The notes beneath the pieces were generated by a model. It was not told the origin of the DNA. It saw only the letters and a program-made list of their open reading frames with translations, and ran no database searches. The translations under genes and the position numbers were made by a program. Shown here piece by piece: positions 1-8,411 of a stretch of 64,000 nt of DNA. This DNA is from Tatumella saanichensis (lineage in GTDB: Bacteria; Pseudomonadota; Gammaproteobacteria; Enterobacterales; Enterobacteriaceae). The stretch spans positions 1 through 64,000 of the forward strand of contig NZ_ATMI01000006.1 of assembly GCF_000439375.1 (NCBI RefSeq), read 5' to 3'. How positions within the stretch are numbered: the first letter of the stretch is position 1; each line of letters starts with the position of its first letter.

Positions 1-51
1 CCGATGGTAGTGTGGGGTCTCCCCATGCGAGAGTAGGGAACTGCCAGGCAT
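1..51 (+). rRNA. rrf: 5S ribosomal RNA, 3' end (partial)
   Basis: The first 51 bases match the 3' portion of enterobacterial 5S rRNA as remembered, including the conserved stretch around GTGGGGTCTCCCCATGCGAG and the closing CTGCCAGGCAT. The 5' half lies outside the window. A strong terminator hairpin follows at 62-91. In E. coli the rrnA operon sits directly beside mobBA-yihD-srkA-dsbA, so this is probably the equivalent rRNA operon, transcribed into the window. Confidence 0.96.
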
Positions 52-61
52 CCAAACAGTC

Positions 62-91
62 AAAAAGGCCATCCTTACGGATGGCCTTTTT
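62..91 (+). terminator. rRNA operon terminator
   Basis: A 13-bp perfect inverted repeat (arms 62-74 and 79-91, loop TTAC) begins with five A and ends with five T. It lies 10 bases after the 5S gene and is a typical intrinsic terminator. Confidence 0.93.
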
Positions 92-270
92 GCATTGGAG
101 CGGAAAAATAGCCTGTCTCACCCCTCTTTGATATTGCCTCGTAACGCCATCGCGTGACCGAAAACTCGATACCGTCAGGTGCCAGCCACATAGAGTTCCT
201 CGCCTAACAGTCTCTCTGGACGTTTCGGTGCGATACTGCCTGTTTTAACCGACACAATAAAAATGGACTA

Positions 271-837
271 TTAGAATTGATAATGTTCCAGTTCCTGTGG
301 GGTATTAATATTCAAAAAAGCCTCTTCCGGATAATCTACCCTTGCGGCATGGCCGTGCTGACGTAAAAAAGCCAAGACACGCCGCTCTCCGCTAGCGAGA
401 TAGGCTGCCAACGGTTCGTGTAAGCGTCGATGTAGTAGGCAAAATACCGGATGGTCACGTTCGCTGGTACGGATCCAGCAGGCAGAGGCACCGCCTTTTT
501 GCTGCCAGAGATCGCTCACAAACTGTGGCGGTAGGCAAGGAGAATCGCAGGCGCTGAATACTACCCAATCAGTTTTGGCCGCGGAAAGTCCACTGAGCAT
601 TCCGGCCAAAGGCCCTTGGAATCCAGATAGGGTATCAGAGATACAGCGATAGCCTGACTGTTGATAGATATCAATGTGCCGGTTGGCATTGATCAGTAGT
701 GTAGTGACCTGAGGGGCAAGTACACGCGCGACATGGCAGTAGAGGGGATGCTGTTGAAACAGCAACAGACCTTTATCTTCGCCGCCCATCCGTGTTGCTG
801 CACCGCCGGCCAAGATAACACCGGTAACAGGTTCCAT
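271..837 (-). CDS. mobA: Molybdenum cofactor guanylyltransferase MobA
   Basis: MobA joins GMP from GTP to molybdopterin to make the guanine dinucleotide form of the molybdenum cofactor in the cytoplasm. The 188-residue protein opens with the nucleotide-binding signature GVILAGGxxTRMGGxDKGL (about residues 7-25). It also has INANRH, GPLAGMLS, a CDSPCLPP segment at the metal/nucleotide site and a terminal NxNTPQEL, all typical of the family. Length matches E. coli MobA (about 194). In E. coli mobB follows mobA; here the 180 bases between mobA and the 5S gene contain no mobB. The neighbouring yihD is divergent. Confidence 0.96.
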   Translation of the reverse strand: MEPVTGVILAGGAATRMGGEDKGLLLFQQHPLYCHVARVLAPQVTTLLINANRHIDIYQQSGYRCISDTLSGFQGPLAGMLSGLSAAKTDWVVFSACDSPCLPPQFVSDLWQQKGGASACWIRTSERDHPVFCLLHRRLHEPLAAYLASGERRVLAFLRQHGHAARVDYPEEAFLNINTPQELEHYQF

Positions 838-894
838 ATTACCTCGCTGGAGTAGGAGAAACTGGGACTGATTTTCCTTTACAGAGATACTATC

Positions 895-1170
895 ATGAAA
901 GAAAAACGTGTCAGCGAGTTACTGGCGTTACTGTTACCCGCTTGGGAGAAACAATCTGAGCTGGGTCTGCTACAGTTTATTGCGCAGCTGGCTGCTGAGG
1001 CGGGCTATTCTGCCGAGCTGGCTTCCCTACCGGATGATGTATTGATTTACCACCTAAAGTTACGGGAGTCGGATAAGCATGCCGCAATTCCTGGGCTTAA
1101 AAAAGATTATGAAACGGATTTTAAAACTGCATTGTTGAAGGCTCGCGGGGTAATTAAAGACCCGTCCTAG
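895..1170 (+). CDS. yihD: YihD family protein (DUF1040)
   Basis: This 91-residue protein of unknown function closely matches E. coli YihD (89 residues), for example the segments [34 protein letters not shown] and RARGVIK-like at the C-terminus. It has no signal peptide or membrane segment, so it is probably cytoplasmic. It lies just upstream of srkA and dsbA, as in E. coli, and probably shares transcription with srkA because the gap is only 49 bases. Confidence 0.95.
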   Translation: MKEKRVSELLALLLPAWEKQSELGLLQFIAQLAAEAGYSAELASLPDDVLIYHLKLRESDKHAAIPGLKKDYETDFKTALLKARGVIKDPS

Positions 1171-1219
1171 TAGAAAATGTTATCCTTTGAACAGACAGAA
1201 GATAACCCAATGGCACACT

Positions 1220-2209
1220 ATGAGCGATTCTGCTTTTAACTTCCGGACACTGGATCCGGAACTGATTTTGGATACGTTATGGAATACTGGCATTCGTGTC
1301 GAGTCTGGATTGACGGCCCTGAACAGTTATGAAAACCGCGTCTGGCAATTCAGCGATGAAGATAAACGTCGCTACGTCGCTAAATTTTACCGTCCGCAGC
1401 GCTGGAATGCGGAGCAGTTAATGGAAGAACATCAGTTTATTGCTGAGCTGGCAGCGGATGAGGTCCCCGTAGCAGCTCCGCTGGTATTGCAAGGAAAGAC
1501 TCTGCACCAGACACAGGGTTTCTGGTTTGCCGTATTTCCAAGTCTCGGCGGACGGCAGTACGAAACTGATAATTATGATCAGCTTGAGGCGGTCGGTCGA
1601 TACCTAGGTCGTCTGCATCAAACCGGACGTAAAGCCGTGTTTCAGCACCGTCCAGCGATTGGACTGGCAGAATATTTTGATGAACCTCGCAGCGTACTGG
1701 CGGATTCGCCATTGATCCCTGATTCCTTGCGGGTCGCTTTACTGGAGGTTCTTGATCGTCTGAGGTCCATACTGCAACAACAGTGGAATGAGCAACAAAC
1801 AACATCATTGCGGCTTCATGGTGATTGTCATCCAGGTAATATCTTATGGCGTGATGGACCCTTTTTTGTGGATTTTGATGATGCTCGCAGTGGTCCGGCT
1901 GTGCAAGATTTATGGATGCTGGTCAACGGCGATCAGACTGAGCAGCTTATCCAGTGGGATATCTTGCTCGAGGCATATTCTGAATTCAGTGAATTTGATG
2001 TTAACGAATTGATACTGATTGAACCTTTACGTACTCTGCGCATGGTTTATTATCTGGCATGGGTTTTGAAACGCTGGCAGGACCCTGCGTTTCCGCATGC
2101 CTTTCCTTGGATGGCCGATGAGGATTTCTGGCGCAGGCAGATTTCTGTTTTCTCTGAACAGGAAAAAAAACTGCACCAACCGATGTCACCCCTAAATCCT
2201 CAATTTTGA
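1220..2209 (+). CDS. srkA: Stress response serine/threonine kinase SrkA (YihE)
   Basis: SrkA is a cytoplasmic APH/choline-kinase-fold Ser/Thr kinase that protects E. coli from stress-induced death and is part of the Cpx regulon there. The ATG at 1220 gives 329 residues beginning MSDSAFNF, aligned with E. coli MNNSAFTF (328). A longer TTG-initiated reading frame from 1187 is not supported. Catalytic-loop motif [14 protein letters not shown] (Asp and Asn) is followed by FVDFDDA, the metal-binding DFD segment. It lies 25 bases upstream of dsbA, as in the E. coli srkA-dsbA operon. I found no convincing CpxR box upstream. Confidence 0.95.
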   Translation: MSDSAFNFRTLDPELILDTLWNTGIRVESGLTALNSYENRVWQFSDEDKRRYVAKFYRPQRWNAEQLMEEHQFIAELAADEVPVAAPLVLQGKTLHQTQGFWFAVFPSLGGRQYETDNYDQLEAVGRYLGRLHQTGRKAVFQHRPAIGLAEYFDEPRSVLADSPLIPDSLRVALLEVLDRLRSILQQQWNEQQTTSLRLHGDCHPGNILWRDGPFFVDFDDARSGPAVQDLWMLVNGDQTEQLIQWDILLEAYSEFSEFDVNELILIEPLRTLRMVYYLAWVLKRWQDPAFPHAFPWMADEDFWRRQISVFSEQEKKLHQPMSPLNPQF

Positions 2210-2234
2210 TTACGTTACTGGAGTAGTTTATACA

Positions 2235-2861
2235 ATGAAAAAGATCTGGTTCGCGTTAGTAGGTGTAATGCTGGCATTCAGCGCAGCCGCGTCATCATTT
2301 TCTGATGGCAAGCAATATATTACGTTAGATAAAACCGTCAGTGGTGCCCCTGAAGTCGTGGAGTTTTTCTCCTTTTTTTGCCCACACTGCTATGACTTCG
2401 AGCGCACGTACCACATTAACCAGGCCGTGATGGACAGCCTGCCGAAGGGCGTTAAATTCACTCGTTATTCCGTAAACTTCCTGGGCGGTGATTTCGCACC
2501 ACAGGTTACCCATGCCTGGGCAGTTGCCATGGCGCTGGGTGTTGAGAATAAAGTTGTGGATCCAATTTTTGATGGCCTGCAGAAATCTCAGACCATCACT
2601 GATGCGGCTTCTCTGAAAGCGACCTTTATCAAAGCGGCGGGGATCTCTTCTGAAGAGTACGATTCTGCGTGGAATAGCTTCGCGGTAAAAGCGCTGGTCA
2701 GCGAGCAGGAAAAAGCAGCCAATGACTTCAATATTACCGGTGTGCCTTCTATTTTTGTTCACGGGAAATATCAGGTTAACAATGCCGGTCTAGATACCAG
2801 CTCCCTGAATAATTTCGTGGCAGACTATGTTAATGTTGTGAAATATCTGGTCGCGAAATAA
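2235..2861 (+). CDS. dsbA: Periplasmic thiol:disulfide interchange protein DsbA
   Basis: DsbA is the primary oxidant that introduces disulfide bonds into secreted proteins and is re-oxidised by DsbB. The 208-residue precursor has a signal peptide ([19 protein letters not shown], cleavage about residue 19). The active site is Cys49-Pro-His-Cys52 in a thioredoxin fold with an inserted helical domain. The cis-proline loop is TGVPS at about 168-172 (Pro171). Length equals E. coli DsbA. A strong terminator follows at 2877-2906. E. coli carries yihF and yihG next; here polA follows directly. Confidence 0.98.
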   Translation: MKKIWFALVGVMLAFSAAASSFSDGKQYITLDKTVSGAPEVVEFFSFFCPHCYDFERTYHINQAVMDSLPKGVKFTRYSVNFLGGDFAPQVTHAWAVAMALGVENKVVDPIFDGLQKSQTITDAASLKATFIKAAGISSEEYDSAWNSFAVKALVSEQEKAANDFNITGVPSIFVHGKYQVNNAGLDTSSLNNFVADYVNVVKYLVAK

Positions 2862-2876
2862 ACATCGTCTGTACAG

Positions 2877-2906
2877 AAAAACGTCGCTGACTACGCGACG
2901 TTTTTT
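2877..2906 (+). terminator. dsbA terminator
   Basis: A 7-bp stem (ACGTCGC 2881-2887 with GCGACGT 2895-2901) is preceded by A residues and followed by six T. It sits 20 bases after the dsbA stop codon. Confidence 0.9.
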
Positions 2907-3084
2907 CTGAAAACGCGATGACCAAAAAGATCCCTTCTCAGTAATATCCACATCTCATTGATATCACTACCGGAATAACTAACAGCTAACTGTATTTTTA
3001 TCTTGTTGATTTTAATGATTAATTCAACATATTCATGAATTGAGATCCTGAAGTAGAGATCTGATTAAAAAAATACACACAAAG

Positions 3085-3093
3085 TTATCCACA
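3085..3093 (+). promoter_or_regulatory. DnaA box upstream of polA
   Basis: TTATCCACA is a perfect match to the strict 9-base DnaA box, 128 bases before the polA start. DnaA has been reported to stimulate polA transcription in E. coli, so a role in polA control is plausible. Binding is inferred. Confidence 0.65.
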
Positions 3094-3220
3094 GACAGAT
3101 CCATAATGATCGTCGAGGTAGGAAAATAATTTCGGTACCAATGCTGGCTTCCATTCAACATTCTGCCAGTGATGTGGCATCCTTAGTACTTCCCCACAGC
3201 GACAGAAGAAATAGCAACTT

Positions 3221-6001
3221 ATGGCTCAAATAGCAGAAAACCCCCTGATCCTGGTAGACGGATCGTCTTATCTCTACCGTGCGTATCATGCATTCCCCCC
3301 GCTCACTAATAGTGCCGGTGAACCTACGGGAGCAATGTACGGTGTTCTGAATATGCTGAAAAGTCTGTTGCTACAGTACAAACCTACTCATGCCGCTGTG
3401 GTTTTTGATGCGAAAGGGAAAACCTTCCGCGATGAGCTATTCGAGGAATATAAATCCCATCGTCCGCCGATGCCGGACGATTTACGCTCCCAAATAGAGC
3501 CACTTCATCAGATGGTAAAAGCCATGGGTTGGCCAGTACTGGTCATTTCCGGCGTAGAAGCCGATGATGTCATCGGTACACTGGCCCGCGAGGCTGATCA
3601 ACAGGGACGTCCAGTGCTGATCAGTACTGGCGATAAAGATATGGCACAGTTAGTGACGTCGAATATCACCCTGATCAATACGATGAACAATAGTATCCTC
3701 GGCCCAGAGGAAGTCACCGATAAATATGGGATCCCGCCAGAGCTGATTATCGACTATTTGGCGCTAATGGGTGACTCTTCGGATAACATTCCTGGGGTTC
3801 CCGGGGTTGGGGAAAAGACTGCTCAGGCTCTGCTACAAGGACTGGGAAGTATGTCGACCATCTATGACAATTTAGATAAAGTCGCTAGCCTCTCATTCCG
3901 TGGCTCAAAAACCATGGCCGCTAAACTTGAGCAGAACAAAAACGTGGCTTTGCTCTCATATCAGTTAGCCACAATCAAAACTGATGTACAGGATCTACCG
4001 GGCTGCGAGGCACTCTCCGTCAATGCGCCGGATAACGATACTCTGCTATCGCTGTTCAGCCATTATGAATTCAAACGCTGGATCACTGAAGTCAGCGACG
4101 GGCGCTGGCTGGATGACAAAAAACCGGCACGTAAAAGCGAAGAGCCGGTAGCGGTTGCCCCGTCCGAACCGACAGAGGCGGTACTGTCGTCTGAGGGTTA
4201 TGTGACCATTCTTGACGAAGAGACCTTTGAACAGTGGCTCACCAAGTTACAAGACAGTGAGCTGTTTGCCTTTGATTTAGAAACTGATTCGTTAGATACC
4301 CTGTCGGCGAACATTGTGGGCCTGTCTTTTGCTGTGGCGCCCGGTGAGGCTGCCTATTTGCCGGTCGCCCATGATTACTTGGATGCTCCTGATCAACTGT
4401 CTCGTGATAGCGTACTGGCTCGCTTGAAAGACCTGTTGGAAGACGAGAACCACAGTAAGGTGGGGCAAAACCTGAAGTATGATCGTGGGGTGCTAAAAAA
4501 CTACGGTATCGAACTACGTGGTATCCGTTTCGATACCATGCTGGAATCTTACATTCTCAACAGTGTGGCCGGTAAACACGATATGGACAGCCTAGCACAG
4601 CGCTGGCTGAACCATAAGACGGTGACCTTTGAGGAGATTGCCGGCAAAGGTAAGAAGCAACTGACCTTTAACCAGATCGATCTGCAGCAGGCGAGCCTGT
4701 ATGCCGCCGAAGATGCAGATGTGACCCTACAATTGCATCTGAAATTCTGGCCATTACTGGAACAACAAGCGGGTCCACTGAAGGTATTGCAAGAGATCGA
4801 AATCCCACTGGTACCGGTCTTATCCCGTGTGGAACGTAATGGCGTACTGATTGACCCAGCAGTGTTGTCAGAACATTCGCGTCAGTTGAGTGAGCGCCTA
4901 AATGAACTTGAACTGAAAGCCCATGAATTAGCGGGTGAAGCCTTCAATCTCTCATCACCGAAACAGCTGCAGACCATTCTATTTGAAAAGCAGGGTATTA
5001 AGCCGACTAAAAAGACGCCAGGCGGAGCACCTTCGACCAGTGAAGAAGTACTGGCAGAACTGGCACTGGATTACCCACTGCCAAAAGTGATCCTCGAACA
5101 TCGTGGCTTATCAAAGCTGAAATCGACCTATACCGATAAACTGCCACAGATGATTAACCCTGTGACGGGGCGCGTACACACGTCTTATCATCAGGCGGTG
5201 ACAGCCACTGGTCGTCTCTCCTCGACTGACCCGAATTTGCAGAACATTCCGGTGCGAAATGAAGAAGGTCGTCGTATCCGTCATGCCTTTATTGCCTCGA
5301 AAGGGCAGCGGATCTTGGCGGCGGACTACTCACAGATTGAACTGCGTATTATGGCGCACCTGTCGCAGGACAGTGGGTTATTGAATGCTTTTGCTCACGG
5401 TGAAGATATCCACCGCGCAACCGCTGCTGAAGTCTTTGGGACTGCGGTGGATAAGGTCAGTAATGAACAACGCCGCAGTGCTAAAGCCATTAACTTTGGT
5501 CTGATCTATGGTATGAGTTCTTTTGGTTTATCACGTCAGCTGAATATCGGTCCAGCGGAAGCCAAAAAATATATGGACCTCTATTTCGAGCGCTATCCAG
5601 GAGTGCTGCGTTATATGGAGTCAACCCGTCAGAGTGCGGCAGAAAAAGGCTATGTGGAAACGTTGGATGGACGTCGCCTTTATCTCCCAGATATCAATTC
5701 TGGTAATGCTATCCGCCGTAAAGCGGCTGAGCGTGCCGCGATCAATGCTCCGATGCAGGGGACCGCTGCGGATATTATCAAACGGGCGATGATAGGGGTC
5801 GATGAGTGGCTGCAGACCCAGGACCCGCAGAAAATCAAAATGATTATGCAGGTTCACGATGAATTGGTGTTCGAGGTTGACGAGTCGCTGTTGGGCGAGG
5901 CGACACAGAAGATCCGTCAGATTATGGAGAGTAGCTTGACGCTGGATGTCCCCTTACAGGTGGATATTGGCCTCGGGGATAACTGGGAACAAGCGCACTG
6001 A
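3221..6001 (+). CDS. polA: DNA polymerase I
   Basis: PolA (926 residues, E. coli 928) fills gaps in Okazaki fragment processing and excision repair. The N-terminal 5'-3' exonuclease shows [33 protein letters not shown] and [18 protein letters not shown]. The 3'-5' proofreading domain has [20 protein letters not shown] and [13 protein letters not shown] with the DEDD acidic residues. The polymerase domain carries motif [12 protein letters not shown] (about residue 700), motif [15 protein letters not shown] and motif [10 protein letters not shown] (about residue 880). All three activities look intact. In E. coli the Spot 42 gene spf and engB follow; here an esterase gene converges after only 35 bases. 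Confidence 0.99.
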   Translation: MAQIAENPLILVDGSSYLYRAYHAFPPLTNSAGEPTGAMYGVLNMLKSLLLQYKPTHAAVVFDAKGKTFRDELFEEYKSHRPPMPDDLRSQIEPLHQMVKAMGWPVLVISGVEADDVIGTLAREADQQGRPVLISTGDKDMAQLVTSNITLINTMNNSILGPEEVTDKYGIPPELIIDYLALMGDSSDNIPGVPGVGEKTAQALLQGLGSMSTIYDNLDKVASLSFRGSKTMAAKLEQNKNVALLSYQLATIKTDVQDLPGCEALSVNAPDNDTLLSLFSHYEFKRWITEVSDGRWLDDKKPARKSEEPVAVAPSEPTEAVLSSEGYVTILDEETFEQWLTKLQDSELFAFDLETDSLDTLSANIVGLSFAVAPGEAAYLPVAHDYLDAPDQLSRDSVLARLKDLLEDENHSKVGQNLKYDRGVLKNYGIELRGIRFDTMLESYILNSVAGKHDMDSLAQRWLNHKTVTFEEIAGKGKKQLTFNQIDLQQASLYAAEDADVTLQLHLKFWPLLEQQAGPLKVLQEIEIPLVPVLSRVERNGVLIDPAVLSEHSRQLSERLNELELKAHELAGEAFNLSSPKQLQTILFEKQGIKPTKKTPGGAPSTSEEVLAELALDYPLPKVILEHRGLSKLKSTYTDKLPQMINPVTGRVHTSYHQAVTATGRLSSTDPNLQNIPVRNEEGRRIRHAFIASKGQRILAADYSQIELRIMAHLSQDSGLLNAFAHGEDIHRATAAEVFGTAVDKVSNEQRRSAKAINFGLIYGMSSFGLSRQLNIGPAEAKKYMDLYFERYPGVLRYMESTRQSAAEKGYVETLDGRRLYLPDINSGNAIRRKAAERAAINAPMQGTAADIIKRAMIGVDEWLQTQDPQKIKMIMQVHDELVFEVDESLLGEATQKIRQIMESSLTLDVPLQVDIGLGDNWEQAH

Positions 6002-6010
6002 TCTTCAATT

Positions 6011-6030
6011 AGCGGGTCTTGCGACCCGCT
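6011..6030. terminator. Inverted repeat between polA and the esterase gene
   Basis: AGCGGGTC (6011-6018) pairs with GACCCGCT (6023-6030) around a TTGC loop. It lies between two convergent genes and can serve both strands, but no strong T-run follows. Confidence 0.65.
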
Positions 6031-6036
6031 AACGCG

Positions 6037-7047
6037 TTATGCACTGAGATGCTGACGTAGCAATGCCCCTGCTTGGGTTAATGCTGTTTTGACGGCCGGC
6101 TCTTCGCTCAGCGGATTTAACAGCCCATAATCATGGATCAGACCAGTGTAACGGGTTACGGTAACCGGTACACCCGCCGCGTCGAGCTGACGTCCAAATG
6201 CCTCACCTTCATCACGTAATACATCCAGTTCTGCAGTTTGGATCAGCGTCGGCGGGAAGCCGTTGAGTTGTTCCTTATCCGCTTGCAGAGGGGAAGCCAG
6301 AATAGAGTGTCGATCCTCGGGACGACGGGTATAGTTATCCCAGAACCACTTCATCATATTCTTTGTCAGAAAATATCCCTCAGAAAATTGCTGGTAAGAG
6401 GCATTATCAAATGCCGCATTTGTCACAGGCCACAGCATCACGTTATAGCGAATCGCCGGGGTGGCAAACTGCTTTGCCTGTAATGCTACGGCAGCGACCA
6501 TATTTCCCCCGACACTGTTGCCGACCAATGCCAGACGCTTACCCTCTACCCCGATTTCATCCCCATGCTCTGCCACCCATTTGGTGGCGGCATAAGCCTG
6601 ATGAATCGCTACCGGGAACTGTGCTTCGGGAGAAGGGGTATAATCGACATAGACGGCTGCTGCGCCAGAGCTTTGTACGAGATCGCGGATGAGACGTTCA
6701 TGGGTAGGGAAATCCCCTAATACCCAGCCGCCCCCATGGAAAAACATAAATACCGGTAATTTTTCACTGCTACCTTCAGGCTTCACGATCTTCAGTCGGA
6801 TTTCCTGATCATCAACATGGATGATTTTCTCTGATACGGTTGCTGCGGGTAAGTTAACTCCCTGCTGTGCATCCGTTAATACTTGGCGTGCCTCTTGAGG
6901 GGTCATTTGCTCTATCGGCTTTCCATCACCGCTGTTAAGCAGATCCAGAAACGCTTTAACGCCGGTGGTCGGTACGGCACTATTTTCTACGGCTTGGTCG
7001 CGTGCTGAGAATGTGGCAGATACCAGTAAGTCATTTGTTGTTTTCAT
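6037..7047 (-). CDS. Alpha/beta hydrolase, hormone-sensitive-lipase-type esterase
   Basis: This is a carboxylesterase of the HSL (family IV) type; the substrate is unknown. Numbering from the upstream Met at 7050, the oxyanion motif HGGGW starts at residue 105 and the nucleophile is Ser179 in GNSVGG. An acidic residue near 276-280 (ELDVLRDEG) and His306 (IHDYGLL) complete the triad. No signal peptide is obvious, so it is probably cytoplasmic. Two ATGs occur in tandem (7050, 7047); the AGGTG at 7053-7057 is better spaced for the second, so 7047 is used. It is divergent from an OhrR-like regulator, which may control it. It replaces the usual spf/engB location. Confidence 0.9.
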   Translation of the reverse strand: MKTTNDLLVSATFSARDQAVENSAVPTTGVKAFLDLLNSGDGKPIEQMTPQEARQVLTDAQQGVNLPAATVSEKIIHVDDQEIRLKIVKPEGSSEKLPVFMFFHGGGWVLGDFPTHERLIRDLVQSSGAAAVYVDYTPSPEAQFPVAIHQAYAATKWVAEHGDEIGVEGKRLALVGNSVGGNMVAAVALQAKQFATPAIRYNVMLWPVTNAAFDNASYQQFSEGYFLTKNMMKWFWDNYTRRPEDRHSILASPLQADKEQLNGFPPTLIQTAELDVLRDEGEAFGRQLDAAGVPVTVTRYTGLIHDYGLLNPLSEEPAVKTALTQAGALLRQHLSA

Positions 7048-7125
7048 CATTTCACCTGTGACAGAGAGTGGCGGTAAGTGGATGGCGTGAAGCCGAGGAT
7101 CACGTATTAACCTTTCTCACATAAT

Positions 7126-7139
7126 ACTTGCGCACAAGT
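7126..7139. promoter_or_regulatory. MarR/OhrR-size palindromic operator candidate
   Basis: ACTTGCGCACAAGT is a 14-bp imperfect palindrome with identical ACTTG/CAAGT arms. It lies between the divergent esterase and OhrR-like genes, just upstream of a TATACT -10 candidate (7161-7166) for the regulator. On the other strand it falls between a TTGACT (7147-7152) and a TATTAT (7121-7126), whose 20-base spacing is longer than ideal. Its size and place fit autoregulation by a MarR-family dimer (inference). Confidence 0.5.
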
Positions 7140-7188
7140 TTCTTTTAGTCAAATATTATTTATACTCTTCGCAATAAAGGGATTGAAA

Positions 7189-7623
7189 ATGAAATCTAAA
7201 ATGAAAGAAAACAATAACCTAAATGATATTCTCTGTTTTTCGCTCTATTCGGCAACCAATGCTCTGATGCGTCAGTACCGGCCTTATCTGAAGGTTTTTG
7301 ATCTGACCTATCCGCAGTTTGTGGTACTGATGGCACTCTACGAGCAGGATGATATTTCGCTTAAAATGTTAGGTGAAAAAACGCTGTTCGATTCTGGGAC
7401 TCTGACGCCCCTGGTACAGAAACTTGAAGCGAAAGGTTATCTGAACCGGATATCTGTGCCGGAGGATGAGCGAATGAAGAAGGTGAGACTGACGGAAAAA
7501 GCTGACCAGCTTAAAGCTAAAATCTGTGATATTCCTTGTCAGCTACGCTGTTCATTACAAATGAGCGATCAGCAAATTGAGACTCTGCACCAGCTATCTC
7601 GGCAATTGCTGGTGGGATTATAG
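7189..7623 (+). CDS. MarR family transcriptional regulator, OhrR-like
   Basis: This 144-residue winged-helix protein resembles OhrR, the organic-hydroperoxide-sensing MarR-family repressor. It shows LCFSLYSATNALMRQY near the N-terminus, FDLTYPQFVVLMALYE, the wing/recognition region FDSGTLTPLVQKLEAKGYLNR, and EDERMKKVRLTEK. Cys16 sits where OhrR has its peroxidatic cysteine, and Cys113, Cys117 and Cys121 lie near where 2-Cys OhrR proteins keep the resolving cysteine. No ohr peroxidase gene is adjacent; the divergent partner is an esterase. The ATG at 7189 has AAGGG seven bases upstream; a TTG start at 7183 is less likely. Confidence 0.88.
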   Translation: MKSKMKENNNLNDILCFSLYSATNALMRQYRPYLKVFDLTYPQFVVLMALYEQDDISLKMLGEKTLFDSGTLTPLVQKLEAKGYLNRISVPEDERMKKVRLTEKADQLKAKICDIPCQLRCSLQMSDQQIETLHQLSRQLLVGL

Positions 7624-7694
7624 TCCCCTGATACGCGATGATGGGCGGCTCAGGGGAGTGAGTGTTCGGCAGAGAAACGTTTTAACGCGGCAGA

Positions 7695-8051
7695 TCACTC
7701 CGCATCAAAGATGACGTAGAGTTTACGCATCTGGTCGTGCATCACCCAGGTACCTTCCGTATTCGCTTCAAAGAAGAAGGAATCTCCTGGGCCAAATTCC
7801 AGCGTCTCTTCCCCATCGGCAGTAAAAGAGCCTGTGCCACTTAAAAAGTGCATGATTTCAGCCTGTTTCACACCACGGCGATAGGTTCCGGCGCTGCACT
7901 CAAAAATACCGGCATCGATATCTTCTTTGCCGCGGATCACGGTCTGGAAACCAAACAGGTCAATTTTCGGTGTGCCTGGTAAGCCATCAACGCTTCCCAG
8001 AGAAGGCAGATTTTCCATTGAACCCGGCTGCGATAATTTTTGTACTTTCAT
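7695..8051 (-). CDS. Cupin domain protein (Cupin_3 family)
   Basis: The 118-residue product is a single small beta-barrel cupin of the Cupin_3 type. Recognisable parts are FECSAGTYRRG, EIMHFLSGTGSFTADGEE, FGPGDSFFFEANTEGTW and a terminal RKLYVIFD. The natural ligand is unknown. The start at 8051 (MKVQKL) has AGGAG eight bases upstream and is much better than the longer frame to 8156, whose first 35 codons look non-coding. It is convergent with the OhrR-like gene and may belong to the same accessory insert. An 8-bp perfect inverted repeat lies 28 bases upstream of the start codon. Confidence 0.85.
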   Translation of the reverse strand: MKVQKLSQPGSMENLPSLGSVDGLPGTPKIDLFGFQTVIRGKEDIDAGIFECSAGTYRRGVKQAEIMHFLSGTGSFTADGEETLEFGPGDSFFFEANTEGTWVMHDQMRKLYVIFDAE

Positions 8052-8078
8052 TAAAAGGCTCCTGTGACCCCGGTTAAA

Positions 8079-8102
8079 TGTCACTGGTGTCGAGCAGTGA
8101 CA
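8079..8102. repeat. Inverted repeat in the cupin gene leader
   Basis: TGTCACTG (8079-8086) and CAGTGACA (8095-8102) form a perfect 8-bp inverted repeat with an 8-base spacer, 28 bases before the cupin start codon. It could be an operator or a leader hairpin. Confidence 0.5.
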
Positions 8103-8344
8103 GCGGTATTTTCTGCTTCCCAGCTTAAAGGATTTTCCTGAAGGATCAGTGCACATATTCGCGGTCTGCTGGCAGATTCAGTGAAAAGTCGCGGCTCATT
8201 TGGCAGAAAGTGTTGCAGTCTTGGCGACACCCCTGCATAACGGGTATTCGCTGGAGGTTTACCTGCGATAACTGGAAAGGACTAAGTAAAATCACCAGCC
8301 GGTATTTACTCTAATGACTGATCGGCTCTGTAGGCGCAGTAGAC

Positions 8345-8374
8345 AATAAAAAACCCCGACAGGATGCGGGGTTT
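8345..8374 (-). terminator. yicC terminator
   Basis: Read on the minus strand, AAACCCCG and CGGGGTTT (8367-8374 and 8351-8358) form an 8-bp stem followed by a T-run (complement of 8345-8353). It sits 38 bases beyond the yicC stop codon. Confidence 0.9.
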
Positions 8375-8411
8375 GTGGTTTTTATGCTGGTGGGTGATCT
8401 GCCCTGATAGC

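Larger units (their letters stand above)
2862..3220. other. dsbA-polA intergenic region
   Basis: These 359 bases hold the dsbA terminator, an AT-rich stretch and the polA upstream region. No open reading frame resembles E. coli yihF or yihG. Two overlapping palindromes are visible: AATTCA/TGAATT (3021-3026 and 3036-3041) and ATTCATGAAT (3031-3040). A perfect DnaA box lies at 3085-3093. A polA promoter must be here, but no good -35/-10 pair was obvious (TTGATT at 3006-3011 with a weak TATTCA at 3030-3035). Confidence 0.6.
8052..8411. other. Cupin-yicC intergenic region
   Basis: This 360-base gap contains the cupin gene leader with an inverted repeat (8079-8102) and, at the far end, the yicC terminator (8345-8374). 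The roughly 240 bases between hold no convincing reading frame or RNA gene that I can recognise. Confidence 0.6.

Noticed and set aside
92-270. Possible remnant of mobB
   Set aside because: No MobB motif (such as its P-loop) is visible in any frame of this segment.
1100-1219. CpxR box upstream of srkA-dsbA
   Set aside because: Only GTAAT/TAAAG-like fragments occur; the GTAAA-N5-GTAAA pattern is not met.
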